55,385 nucleotides of DNA from Elusimicrobiota bacterium (GTDB taxonomy: Bacteria > Elusimicrobiota > Elusimicrobia > UBA1565), in NCBI GenBank assembly GCA_003450735.1, contig DMEZ01000024.1, positions 1 to 55,385 on the forward strand, given 5' to 3'. The notes beneath the pieces are model-generated. The model did no database searches. It worked only from the letters and a program-made list of their open reading frames with translations, and was not told the origin of the DNA. The stretch's first letter is position 1. Every line of letters begins with the position of its first letter. The translations under genes and the position numbers were made by a program. Of the stretch, positions 38,943 through 47,232 are shown in pieces.

Positions 38943-41900
38943 CCGGCTGGCTGATGAGGGTGACCTGGATGTCCTGCCCCAGGTCCGTGCCGCTGATCTT
39001 GGGCATGCCGATCTTGAACCAGAGCGTGCGCTCTTCCTTGGCGGTGAAGCCCAGGCCGTTCTGGCCGAGGGCGAAGCGGGCCGCCGTACAGTCCTGAGGC
39101 GAATCCGAGAGCTTGTCCTCCTCCCCGAAATCGTCCGCGCCGGGCTGGGCCGCGTTGAAGCCCGCCTGCAGGGTGAACTCGTCGGTCCCCGAGCTCGTCG
39201 AGATGACCCAGGGGCTGTCCGTCGTCACCGTCGCGGCTTTGATGGAGTAGGAGGTCGGGCAGGTCCCGAGGTTCTTGACCACGAGCCCCGTCGTGATGAG
39301 GAAGTCCGTGTTCACGTCCACGTTCCCGATGTTCAAGGTCTTGGTCAGGAACGCCGCCCCGTGATCGATGAGGGTCGGCGTCGAGCCGAGTGCGCGGTAG
39401 TTGGGCGAGGCGTTGTGGTTGAGCGCGCCGACCCGGAAGTAGTAGGTCGTGCAGTAGTCGAGCGCCTCGGCCCACCCCACGGTGAGCGTGCTCAGGGCCA
39501 GGTTGAAGGTCATGGAGGAGTAGACCGCCCCGCCCGGCTTGAAGACGCCGAAGTCCGTGGAGGAGGCCTCCAGGATATAGCCTGATGCCGACTTGGAGGA
39601 GGCGTCCTGCGCTTCGGTAGGCATCGCGACCCAGTTCGCCGTGGCCGAGGTCTCGAACACCTCCAGGAAGGTCTCCTCGGCTGGGTTGGGCGGGAAGGAG
39701 AGGGTCGAGGTCGCGCCCAGGTGGGTGTAGGTGCTCCACGCGCTGGCCCAGTTGAGCGAGGCCACGCGGTAGTAGTAGGTCGTGTTGGGGTCGAGGCCCG
39801 GGATGGTCAGGGTGGAGAGCAATACGTTCAAGGTCTGAGAGGAGTGGATCGTGCCCTCGCCGTTGAAGTCCGTCGAGGAGGCTTCCAGGACGTAGCCGCG
39901 CGAGCTCTCCGCGTCGGGGCTCGCGGGGCGCGCGGCCCAGGCCACGGTCATGGAGGTCATGAACACGCTAGTGAAGCTCTGCTCCAGGGCGTCCGGCGCC
40001 TGGGCGTGGGTGGCCAGCTCGTTGGAGGCGGAGTCCTCGAGGTTTCCGCAGGCGGAAACCTGGACGTAGCGGGTATAGGTGGTGTTGGAGAGGAGTTCCC
40101 ACTCGGTGTAGGCGGTCGTGCCGTAGGCGAGGAGGGGGGACTGCCCGGCGCCGCCGGTCGAGGAGCGGACCTGGTAGAACTTGGCTGAAGCCGACTCGGT
40201 CCAGGTCCAGCGGATGGATACGCTCGTCGCGTAGGCCGCGTAGAACGAGGGCGTCGGGATGCTCACCGTGGAGCTGTAGGTGCCGCCGCTCCCGCCATTG
40301 GAGGTGCCGCCGCCTGAAGCGGCCCCGGCCGTTGAAACCAGGATATCGCAGGTGTTCCCGCCGGAGACCACGTCGATGCTCACGCGCCCTCCGCCCCCGC
40401 CTCCGCCGGGGTCGTTGCCGTTGTCCGTGTCCGTCCCGCCCGTGCCGCCCAGAGCCGTGATGGTGCCCAGTCCGATGAAATAATCGACCAGCAGGTTCAC
40501 GCCGCCGCCCGAGCCGCCGCCGCCCGCTCCGGCGTTGGCGTTGCCGCCCGTTCCCGTCCCGCCCGGGGCCCCGTCGGCCTGGATGAGGCCGTCGAGGCGC
40601 AGGGTCTGCGCCTCGACGCGCACGTAGCCGCCGCCCGCCCCGCCGGCCCCGGAGGTGTCGCCGCCGCCGCCGCCCGAGCCCGCGTAGACGGGGTCGGTGC
40701 GGGAGTCGTAGACGCTTCCGCCCACGTTCGAGCTGGCCGACCCTCCGGCGCCGCCGTGACCCGCGCCCGAGCCGCCGCCGTTGGAGTTGATGTCCCCGTA
40801 GCCCCTGCCGGTCCCCGAGCCGTCGCCGCCGTTCAAGGCGCCGCCCGCGTAGCCCCGGCCGACCGCGTAGACCGTCGCGCCGACCTGGAGGTCGAAGGTT
40901 CCGCCGGCCTTGATGTCGATGGCGTAGTTCTGCAGGGTCGTGTTGGGGCGATGCGAGATGGAGGAGCCCGAGAGCATCGTGACGTCTCCGGTCAGGAGGA
41001 AGAGCTGGGTGGTCGCGAGGGTCAGCCCCGCGTTCTTATAGATGAGCAAATCCCCGGCCTTGTAGGTCGAGGTGGCCACGTCGAGGTTGACCGCGACCGA
41101 GCCGTCCACCTTGCCCAGGGTCACGCTCGAGAAGCTGATGGGCGGGTCGGTGATGCGGACCATGACCCGGGCGTTGTTGAGCGCGATGGTGACCGGGGAG
41201 CCCTGGCTGGGGACCCCGTTGGGGTTCCAGTTGGTCGTGGTGTACCACCAGTTGGTTCCACCACCCCCGGTCCAGGTGAATGGGGTGATCTGCGTCCGGG
41301 TCGAGCCGGCCTGCGCGTAGTGCGCGGCTCCCGCGTGGTTCAGGGTCGCTATGCGGAAGGCGTAGGTGGCGCCGGGGTTCAAGTCCACGACGGTCAGGGT
41401 GCTGGGCCTCAACTGGCTGGCGACGACGTAGACCAGGGTGCTGGAGGAGAGGATGTCCCCGCTGAAGTCGGAGTACCCCCAGGCGTCCGCCGTCGCCGCC
41501 TCGAGGACGTAGCCTTCGCAGGCGCGCGAGGAGCCCGCGGCCGCGGCCGAGGGCAGGGGCGTCCAGGTGACCGTGATGCTCGTCGAGTAGACCCCGTCCA
41601 AGCCGTTCGTGCGGAAGCTGGGATTCGAGACCGGGTCGGCTAAGGTCGAGCGGGAGCTCACGAGGACGGAGGAGGGGACTTCGTTGTGATTGAGGGCGCT
41701 CAAACGCAGGAAGAAGGTGGTGTTGGGCCAGAGGGTCTCATCGGCGCGGTTGTAGACCGTCAAGGAGGTCGCGCCATCGTCCGTGGTCGAGGAGAGGTAC
41801 ACCTTCCCGGCGGCCCCGAAGTTCGTCGAGGAGGCCTGCACGGCCCAACCCGCCGCGCTCCCCGGCGACCAGGTCAGGGTCAGGCTCGAATGGAACACCT

Positions 41901-44340
41901 CCGAGACGTCCGCGCCGGTCGGCAGGGCGGCCAGGGTCGCGGTCTCGGTCGGGATGAGCCAGTCCGAGGGGACATCGTTGTGGTTGACCGAGCGTATGCG
42001 CAGGTAGTAGGTCGTGTTCGCGCTCAGGCCCGTGAATGACGCCGCGGGCAGGGCGCCAGCGGGGGCCGTGCTGAGGTCGGCATGATCCGGCTCATAAGGG
42101 TCGAAGAAGGAGGAGGCGTTGAGCTCGACCGTATAGGTCGTGATGCTCACGGGGTTGCCGTTGCGCTCCCAGCGCACGGTCGCACTGCTCTCGAAGAGAG
42201 CCGGATAGAGCGGCGAGGCGGCCAGCGGAGGGTTGGCCAGGGTGGCGGTGGAGGCGTAGGCGTAGTCGGAGGGCACGCCGTTGTTGTTCCAGGCCCGCAC
42301 GCGGAAATGGTGGGTCGTGTTGGCGCTCAAGGTCGGCGAACTGAGATAGACGTCGAGCACCGAATCCGTGGTGACCGCCGCGCCATAGCCGAAATCCTGG
42401 TCGGTGGAGGTTTGCACCGTGTAGGTGGACTGGAGACGGTTGGCCCCGCCCGACCAGTCCAGCCGCAAAGCGTCCGCGGCGGGATAGACGGCCGTGAAGT
42501 TCAAAGCCGATGCAGCCTCGGCCAGGGTGGAGGTCTCGGTGAACACCGTGTAGTCCGTGTAGACGCTCGCGTGGTTGACCGCGCGGACGCGCAGGTAGTA
42601 GGTCGTGTTGCCGGTGAGGCCCGTGAAGGAGGACATCGGCCCGGCGGCCGGGACGGTGTCGAAGACGACCTGATCGTCGACGGCCCCGAAACCCTGGGCG
42701 GTGGTGAGGTGGACGGTAAAGGTGGTCACCTGGAGCGGGTTGCCATCCGCGTCCCAGAGCGCGGAGAGGGCGGTAGGAGTCATCTCCTGGTAGGTCTGGC
42801 CGGGTAGCTCGAGCGGGACGTTGGCGTAGGTGGCCGTGGTGCCGACATGCTCGAAGGAGGAGGGCACCGAGTTGTGGTTCACCCCGGCGGCGAAGAAATA
42901 GTAGGTGGTGTTGGGCTCGATGCTCACGTAGGTCGCCGTCGGCGGCGAGCCGTCGGGCTTGGTGGTCAAAACGACGTTGTAGTCGTTGGAGTTGGGATAG
43001 GCCGCGCCGGTCGTGATGACCGCGCTGTAGGTGGTCACCTGGAGCGGGTTGCCGTTGGCCGACCAGGAAGCCGAGAAGCCGTCCGAGGAGAGGTTGTGGA
43101 AGGCCGGCGTGACCGACGCCGGCGGGGCGGTCAAAGTCGAGGTGGAGCCGAGCTCGACGTAGGAGCTGTTGCTCCCGCCCGTGCTCGCGTACGCCCGGAA
43201 CCAGTAGGTGGTGTTCGAGGCCAGGCCGCCGGTCGACAGGAAGAAGTTGAAGGTGCTCGAGGAGGTGAACGCCTCGGCCTGGTAGTCCTCGACCGTGGAG
43301 GCCTCGACGACGAAGAGGGTGAAGTCCGCGTTGCCGTTGGGGTCCACGTTGGCGGTGATGGAGTAGCTCGAGATGTCCGTGAAGGCCGGGACGGCGGGCA
43401 AGGGGTCGACCGGCTGGAGCTTGGTCTGGGTCGAGCCGAAATGGGCGTAGTGGGGGATGCCCGCGTGGTTGAGCGAGCCCACGCGGAAGTAGTAGAGCTT
43501 GTTGGTCATCAAGGGCGGCTCGCAGACGATGAGGGTGCTGGCCAGGACATGGTAGGCCGCCGAGGAGTGGATCACCCCCCCAGGGGAGAGCAGGCCGAAG
43601 TTCGTCGTGGAGGCCTGCACGACGTAGCCGCGCGCGGTGACCGAGTCCACGAAGGGGGGTTGCTGGGGCAAGGCGGCCCAGCGCACGCTGGCCGAGGTGT
43701 AGAAGACGCCCGAGATGTTGGGGGACTCGGAGAGGTAGAAGGGGTCGGCCCCCGCATGGACGGGCGAGACCGCGACGGCCAGGGTGGTGAAGGTGGCGCG
43801 GTTGGAGCCGTAGGAGGCGTTCCCTCCCGCGTCCTTCGTCCAGAGCTGGGAGAAATAGGTGGTGTTGGAGATAAGGTTATAGACCGGCGTGCTCACCGAG
43901 AGGCCGGGGGCCGTGTCCTTGGTCGAGACGGCGATGCTCAAGGCGTAGCTGTACCGGTAGGTGTCCGGAGCGGTGAAGCTGGCCACGCGGACGTAGTAGG
44001 TGCTCCAGGCCTGAAGGCTCGCGAGGCGGCCGTCGTAGCCGGGGGCGGTCCACTGTAGCGTCGTGCTCGTCAGAAAAATCTGCTCGATGCCGGTCAGGTT
44101 GGTGACCGCGCCGGGGAAATGGAAGACACGCCGCGCGCCCGCGTCGAGCAGGTTCCCGGCCGAGGCCGAGGTCGAGGAGACGAGCTCACCGACGGTGGAG
44201 CTCAGCTTGTAGGAAGAGGAGGCGGACTTCTCCCCGCCCGAGCTCGCGGCGCTCCTGGGGAGATTGCTGTCCGCGCCCGAGAGCGGTTCGCCCGCGAGGG
44301 CGGGTAGGGCGAGCAGGAGGAGCAGGCTCCAGGAGGTCAT
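38932..44340 (-). CDS. Giant secreted fibronectin-type-III / Gly-rich surface protein
   Basis: The protein has 1802 residues. Signal peptide 1-16 is followed by a short domain (SSSYKLSSTVGELVSSTSASAGNLLDAGARRVFHFPG) that I associate with Elusimicrobia surface proteins. About nine FN3-like domains fill residues 80-1015, each ending in N-T-T-Y-Y-x-R-V-x-x-x-N-H. A unique middle domain (about 1018-1357) begins WTGGGGTNWWYTTTNW and becomes extremely Gly-rich (GGGSGAGHGGAGG), with the beta-helix-like line GGGYVRVEAQTLRLDGLIQADG. Three more FN3 domains and a C-terminal beta domain follow. It is the last gene of a four-gene operon, 1 base after the third paralogue. Adhesion or matrix formation is the likely role; no catalytic domain is evident. 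Confidence 0.85.
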   Translation of the reverse strand: MTSWSLLLLLALPALAGEPLSGADSNLPRSAASSGGEKSASSSYKLSSTVGELVSSTSASAGNLLDAGARRVFHFPGAVTNLTGIEQIFLTSTTLQWTAPGYDGRLASLQAWSTYYVRVASFTAPDTYRYSYALSIAVSTKDTAPGLSVSTPVYNLISNTTYFSQLWTKDAGGNASYGSNRATFTTLAVAVSPVHAGADPFYLSESPNISGVFYTSASVRWAALPQQPPFVDSVTARGYVVQASTTNFGLLSPGGVIHSSAAYHVLASTLIVCEPPLMTNKLYYFRVGSLNHAGIPHYAHFGSTQTKLQPVDPLPAVPAFTDISSYSITANVDPNGNADFTLFVVEASTVEDYQAEAFTSSSTFNFFLSTGGLASNTTYWFRAYASTGGSNSSYVELGSTSTLTAPPASVTPAFHNLSSDGFSASWSANGNPLQVTTYSAVITTGAAYPNSNDYNVVLTTKPDGSPPTATYVSIEPNTTYYFFAAGVNHNSVPSSFEHVGTTATYANVPLELPGQTYQEMTPTALSALWDADGNPLQVTTFTVHLTTAQGFGAVDDQVVFDTVPAAGPMSSFTGLTGNTTYYLRVRAVNHASVYTDYTVFTETSTLAEAASALNFTAVYPAADALRLDWSGGANRLQSTYTVQTSTDQDFGYGAAVTTDSVLDVYLSSPTLSANTTHHFRVRAWNNNGVPSDYAYASTATLANPPLAASPLYPALFESSATVRWERNGNPVSITTYTVELNASSFFDPYEPDHADLSTAPAGALPAASFTGLSANTTYYLRIRSVNHNDVPSDWLIPTETATLAALPTGADVSEVFHSSLTLTWSPGSAAGWAVQASSTNFGAAGKVYLSSTTDDGATSLTVYNRADETLWPNTTFFLRLSALNHNEVPSSVLVSSRSTLADPVSNPSFRTNGLDGVYSTSITVTWTPLPSAAAAGSSRACEGYVLEAATADAWGYSDFSGDILSSSTLVYVVASQLRPSTLTVVDLNPGATYAFRIATLNHAGAAHYAQAGSTRTQITPFTWTGGGGTNWWYTTTNWNPNGVPSQGSPVTIALNNARVMVRITDPPISFSSVTLGKVDGSVAVNLDVATSTYKAGDLLIYKNAGLTLATTQLFLLTGDVTMLSGSSISHRPNTTLQNYAIDIKAGGTFDLQVGATVYAVGRGYAGGALNGGDGSGTGRGYGDINSNGGGSGAGHGGAGGSASSNVGGSVYDSRTDPVYAGSGGGGGDTSGAGGAGGGYVRVEAQTLRLDGLIQADGAPGGTGTGGNANAGAGGGGSGGGVNLLVDYFIGLGTITALGGTGGTDTDNGNDPGGGGGGGRVSIDVVSGGNTCDILVSTAGAASGGGTSNGGSGGTYSSTVSIPTPSFYAAYATSVSIRWTWTESASAKFYQVRSSTGGAGQSPLLAYGTTAYTEWELLSNTTYTRYVQVSACGNLEDSASNELATHAQAPDALEQSFTSVFMTSMTVAWAARPASPDAESSRGYVLEASSTDFNGEGTIHSSQTLNVLLSTLTIPGLDPNTTYYYRVASLNWASAWSTYTHLGATSTLSFPPNPAEETFLEVFETSATANWVAMPTEAQDASSKSASGYILEASSTDFGVFKPGGAVYSSMTFNLALSTLTVGWAEALDYCTTYYFRVGALNHNASPNYRALGSTPTLIDHGAAFLTKTLNIGNVDVNTDFLITTGLVVKNLGTCPTSYSIKAATVTTDSPWVISTSSGTDEFTLQAGFNAAQPGADDFGEEDKLSDSPQDCTAARFALGQNGLGFTAKEERTLWFKIGMPKISGTDLGQDIQVTLISQPASP

Positions 44341-44341
44341 G

Positions 44342-45793
44342 TCACTGCGCCCCGAACACGCGGATGGAGGAGGCCGCGGTGAAGTTGTTGCTTGCGCTGT
44401 TGAGGATGTCGATGCGGGTCACCCAGGCCGTCGTGTTGCTCCAGAAGCCCACGCCGTTGTAGAAGGCCGGGGCCGTCCCCGAGTTGAGCCCGCGCGCGCC
44501 GTCCCAGAAGAAGATCTGCCCGATGGAGCCGACGTTCTTCATGTAGAGGTTGAAGAAGCCGGGGTCGGCGCTGGTCGCCTCCTGCATCTGGATCCGGGTC
44601 TGGGTCAGGTAGGTGGTCGGGGCGCCGGCGCTGTCCGCGGCGTAGGCGGCGTAGCTGGCGCCGGAGTCGTTGTTCAAGCGGACCCAGAGGATGTTGGCCG
44701 CGGCGACGCCCGCGATGTGGACCTGGACGAACAGGTTGACGTAGCCCTCCCCGCGGAAGGAGACCGACAGAGTGTTCCCCGCGGCGGTCAGGGTGTTGGA
44801 GGCGAGGAACACCCAGTTGTAGTTGCCCGCGCTGAACGAGCCGACGATGACGGCGTTGCTGGAGATGAGCAGGCTCCCGTCCGAGGAGCGGTCGCTCAGG
44901 GTGCGCGAGTCGCTGGGACCTAAGCGCAGGGAGCCGGCCTGCATCCGCATCCCGGAGCTCGAGTCCACGCTGAAGGTCCCGGCGCCGGTCGCGGTGAACG
45001 CGCCGGTGGCGGCCGAGATGCCATAGGCCGCGAGGACCCCGCCGCCGCCGTCCACGCGCAGGGTGCCTTGCAGGTTCCGCGCGCCTGAGGCCGTCGTCAC
45101 GCCGAAGACCGTGTCGCCGGTCCCGAGGACGGTCAAGGTCCCCGCCTCCACCCCGTAGAGCCCCAGCAGGCCGCCGCCGCCCTCGACTTTCAAGGTGCCG
45201 CCGCCCACCAGCAGGCCGGAGGAGGTCTCCAGGCTGAACTGGCCCGCTCCCGAGGCTGTGAAGGTCCCGCTCGAGGCGGTCAAGCTCCCGGTGAAGGAGG
45301 CGGTGCCGGCCGAGACGCCGTAGCGCACCAGCAGGTCTCCCCCGATGGTAAAGGTCGAGACGGCCGGCCCAGCCTCCACGCGCACTGTCGCGGAGCTCAC
45401 GGCCTGGGCCGCGCTGAAGGCCCAGGGGACCATCGCCAGCCGCTGGCGGGGCCAGAACAGCTCCGAGGGGAGGGCTCCGGCCGGGTCGGCCTCGACCTGG
45501 AGGTAGGCCGAGGCGCCGGCGAAGAGCTCGCGCATCAGGGCCGTGTAGGAGCCCAGCTGGACGGTGAAGAAGCCGTTGTCCAAGGCCACCGGGTCGTGGA
45601 CTTCGCTCCAGAGGGCCGTCCCTCCCGTCGGGGCCGCGTAAAGCCCGAAGACGAGGCGGGCGTCGCCCTCGCGCGGGTTGCCGGCCGAGTCCAGCAGTCG
45701 GCCCTGGTAGGTCATGCGCAGGGGCGGCTCCATGGCCGCCGTGGGAGCGGAGCAGAGCAGGAGGAGCAAGCCCAGGAGCGTTCTCATCCTCAT
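44342..45793 (-). CDS. Secreted tail-fibre-like protein, paralogue 3 of 3
   Basis: The protein has 483 residues. Signal peptide 1-20. The N-domain (about 22-120) contains MTYQGRLLDSAGNPREG, GGTALWSEVHDPV, GFFTVQLGSY and FWPRQRLAMVPWAFSAA. Three units of about 44 residues follow (YGVxAGTxxFTGxGxxxFSxxxSSGxxxxxGTLxVEGGGG), suggesting a beta-helical stalk. LSDRSSDGSLLISSNAVIVGSF leads to a C-domain of about 170 residues. It ends FWSNTTAWVTRIDILNSASNNFTAASSIRVFGAQ, strongly reminiscent of phage tail-fibre C-termini (W-x-S-T-x-x-I-T-x-I-x-L...F-x-x-G-S-x-x-x-x-Y-G). It overlaps paralogue 2 by ATGA. Confidence 0.8.
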   Translation of the reverse strand: MRMRTLLGLLLLLCSAPTAAMEPPLRMTYQGRLLDSAGNPREGDARLVFGLYAAPTGGTALWSEVHDPVALDNGFFTVQLGSYTALMRELFAGASAYLQVEADPAGALPSELFWPRQRLAMVPWAFSAAQAVSSATVRVEAGPAVSTFTIGGDLLVRYGVSAGTASFTGSLTASSGTFTASGAGQFSLETSSGLLVGGGTLKVEGGGGLLGLYGVEAGTLTVLGTGDTVFGVTTASGARNLQGTLRVDGGGGVLAAYGISAATGAFTATGAGTFSVDSSSGMRMQAGSLRLGPSDSRTLSDRSSDGSLLISSNAVIVGSFSAGNYNWVFLASNTLTAAGNTLSVSFRGEGYVNLFVQVHIAGVAAANILWVRLNNDSGASYAAYAADSAGAPTTYLTQTRIQMQEATSADPGFFNLYMKNVGSIGQIFFWDGARGLNSGTAPAFYNGVGFWSNTTAWVTRIDILNSASNNFTAASSIRVFGAQ

Positions 45794-47232
45794 CGCATCC
45801 CGAACACGCGGATGGAGGTGTCGGTCGAGAACTCCGCGGCCGAGTCGTTCAAGACCGTGATGCTCGTCGTCCAGCCCGTGGAGGCCCAGTAGCCTCCGCC
45901 GTTATAGAAGTGCGACGCGACCGAGATGGCGCTGCCGCGCCCGCCGTTCCAGTACAGGTTGTTGCCGGTCGAGGGGTTGTTGTTGAGGACGACGTTGAAG
46001 AAGCCTTGGTAGCTGTCCCCCGCCTCCTGCAGATGGAGCGCGGTCTGCGAAGTGCGGTTCGTCCTGAAGCCGGCGTCGTCCGAGATCTGCGAGGAGTAGT
46101 TGGCGCCCGAGTCCCCGTTGAAGCGGAGCTGGACGATGCAGGAGGCCGACACGCCCGAGACGACTATCTGGAGGTAGAGGAACAGGTAGTCCTCTCCCCG
46201 GATGTTCACCGTGAAGTTCGTCGCCGGCGTTTCCACCGTGGCGCTACCCAGGAACACCCAGTCGAAGTTGCGGGCCGAGACGCTGCCGCCCACCACCGCG
46301 TTGGAGGAGATGAGCAGGCTCCCGTCCGAGTTGCGGTCGCTGAGGGTCCGGGAGGGACTCGCCCCGACCTGCAGGGAGCCCAGGGCCACCCGCACGCCCG
46401 AGCTCGCGTCCACCCCGTATCCGCCTGAGCCCGCCCCCGTGAAGACGCCGGTCGCGGCCGAGACGCCGTAGCGCGCCAGGACACCGCCTCCGCCCTCGAT
46501 CCACAGGGTCCCGGCCGAGACCAGGATGCCGCTCGAGGCGCTCAGGCTGTAGACCGCGTCGCCGGTCCCGTAGAAGACCGCCGTTGTCGAGCGCACCCCG
46601 TAGGTCGCCCGCACGCCGCCGCCGCCCTCGGCCAGTACGGTCCCGGCGGCCGAGCGCAGGCCCGAGGAGGCCTGCAGGCTGTATTGGCCCGCGCCCGAGG
46701 CGGTGAACGAGCCGCTCGAGGCGGTGACGGAGCCGGTGAAGGTCCCCGTGCCGGCCTCGAGGCCGTAGGAGAGGAGCAGGTCTCCGTTCGAGGCGAAGGT
46801 CGCCGTGGAGGCGTCCGCCATCACGCGCAGGCTCGAAGAGCTCACCAGGCTGGAGGCCGTATGGGCCCACGGCGCCATGGCCAGCAGGCGCCTGGGCCAG
46901 AGGGTCTCCAGCCCCTCGGCCCCGGCAGGGTCGACGTCGACCTCCAGATAGGCCGAGGCGCCGGCGAAGAGCCCGGCGTTGAGGGCGGTATAGGAACCCA
47001 GCTGTACGGCGAAAAAGCCGTTGACGAGGGGCACGGGGTCGTGCGTCTCACTCCATAGGGCTGAGCCGCCGGAGGGGGCGCCGTAGAGACGGAAGTTCAG
47101 GAGCGCCGTCCCCTCGCGGGGAACGCCGGAGGAGTCCAGCAGACGTCCCTGGTAGTCCAGGCGGAAGGGCAGCTGCTCCGCCCCGGCCGGTAGGGCGGCG
47201 AAGAGGAGGAGGGCCTGGAGGAGGGTTCTCAT
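45790..47232 (-). CDS. Secreted tail-fibre-like protein, paralogue 2 of 3
   Basis: The protein has 480 residues with the same architecture as its neighbours: signal peptide (MRTLLQALLLFAALPAGA), N-domain (LDYQGRLLDSSGVPREGTALLNFRLYGAPSGGSALWSETHDPV), repeat stalk (YGVRSTTAVFYGTGDAVYSLSASSGILVSAGTLWIEGGGGVLAR and following units) and C-domain ending YWASTGWTTSITVLNDSAAEFSTDTSIRVFGMR. The stalk is closest to that of paralogue 3, including at DNA level, so the pair probably arose by recent tandem duplication. It overlaps both neighbours by ATGA. Confidence 0.8.
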   Translation of the reverse strand: MRTLLQALLLFAALPAGAEQLPFRLDYQGRLLDSSGVPREGTALLNFRLYGAPSGGSALWSETHDPVPLVNGFFAVQLGSYTALNAGLFAGASAYLEVDVDPAGAEGLETLWPRRLLAMAPWAHTASSLVSSSSLRVMADASTATFASNGDLLLSYGLEAGTGTFTGSVTASSGSFTASGAGQYSLQASSGLRSAAGTVLAEGGGGVRATYGVRSTTAVFYGTGDAVYSLSASSGILVSAGTLWIEGGGGVLARYGVSAATGVFTGAGSGGYGVDASSGVRVALGSLQVGASPSRTLSDRNSDGSLLISSNAVVGGSVSARNFDWVFLGSATVETPATNFTVNIRGEDYLFLYLQIVVSGVSASCIVQLRFNGDSGANYSSQISDDAGFRTNRTSQTALHLQEAGDSYQGFFNVVLNNNPSTGNNLYWNGGRGSAISVASHFYNGGGYWASTGWTTSITVLNDSAAEFSTDTSIRVFGMR

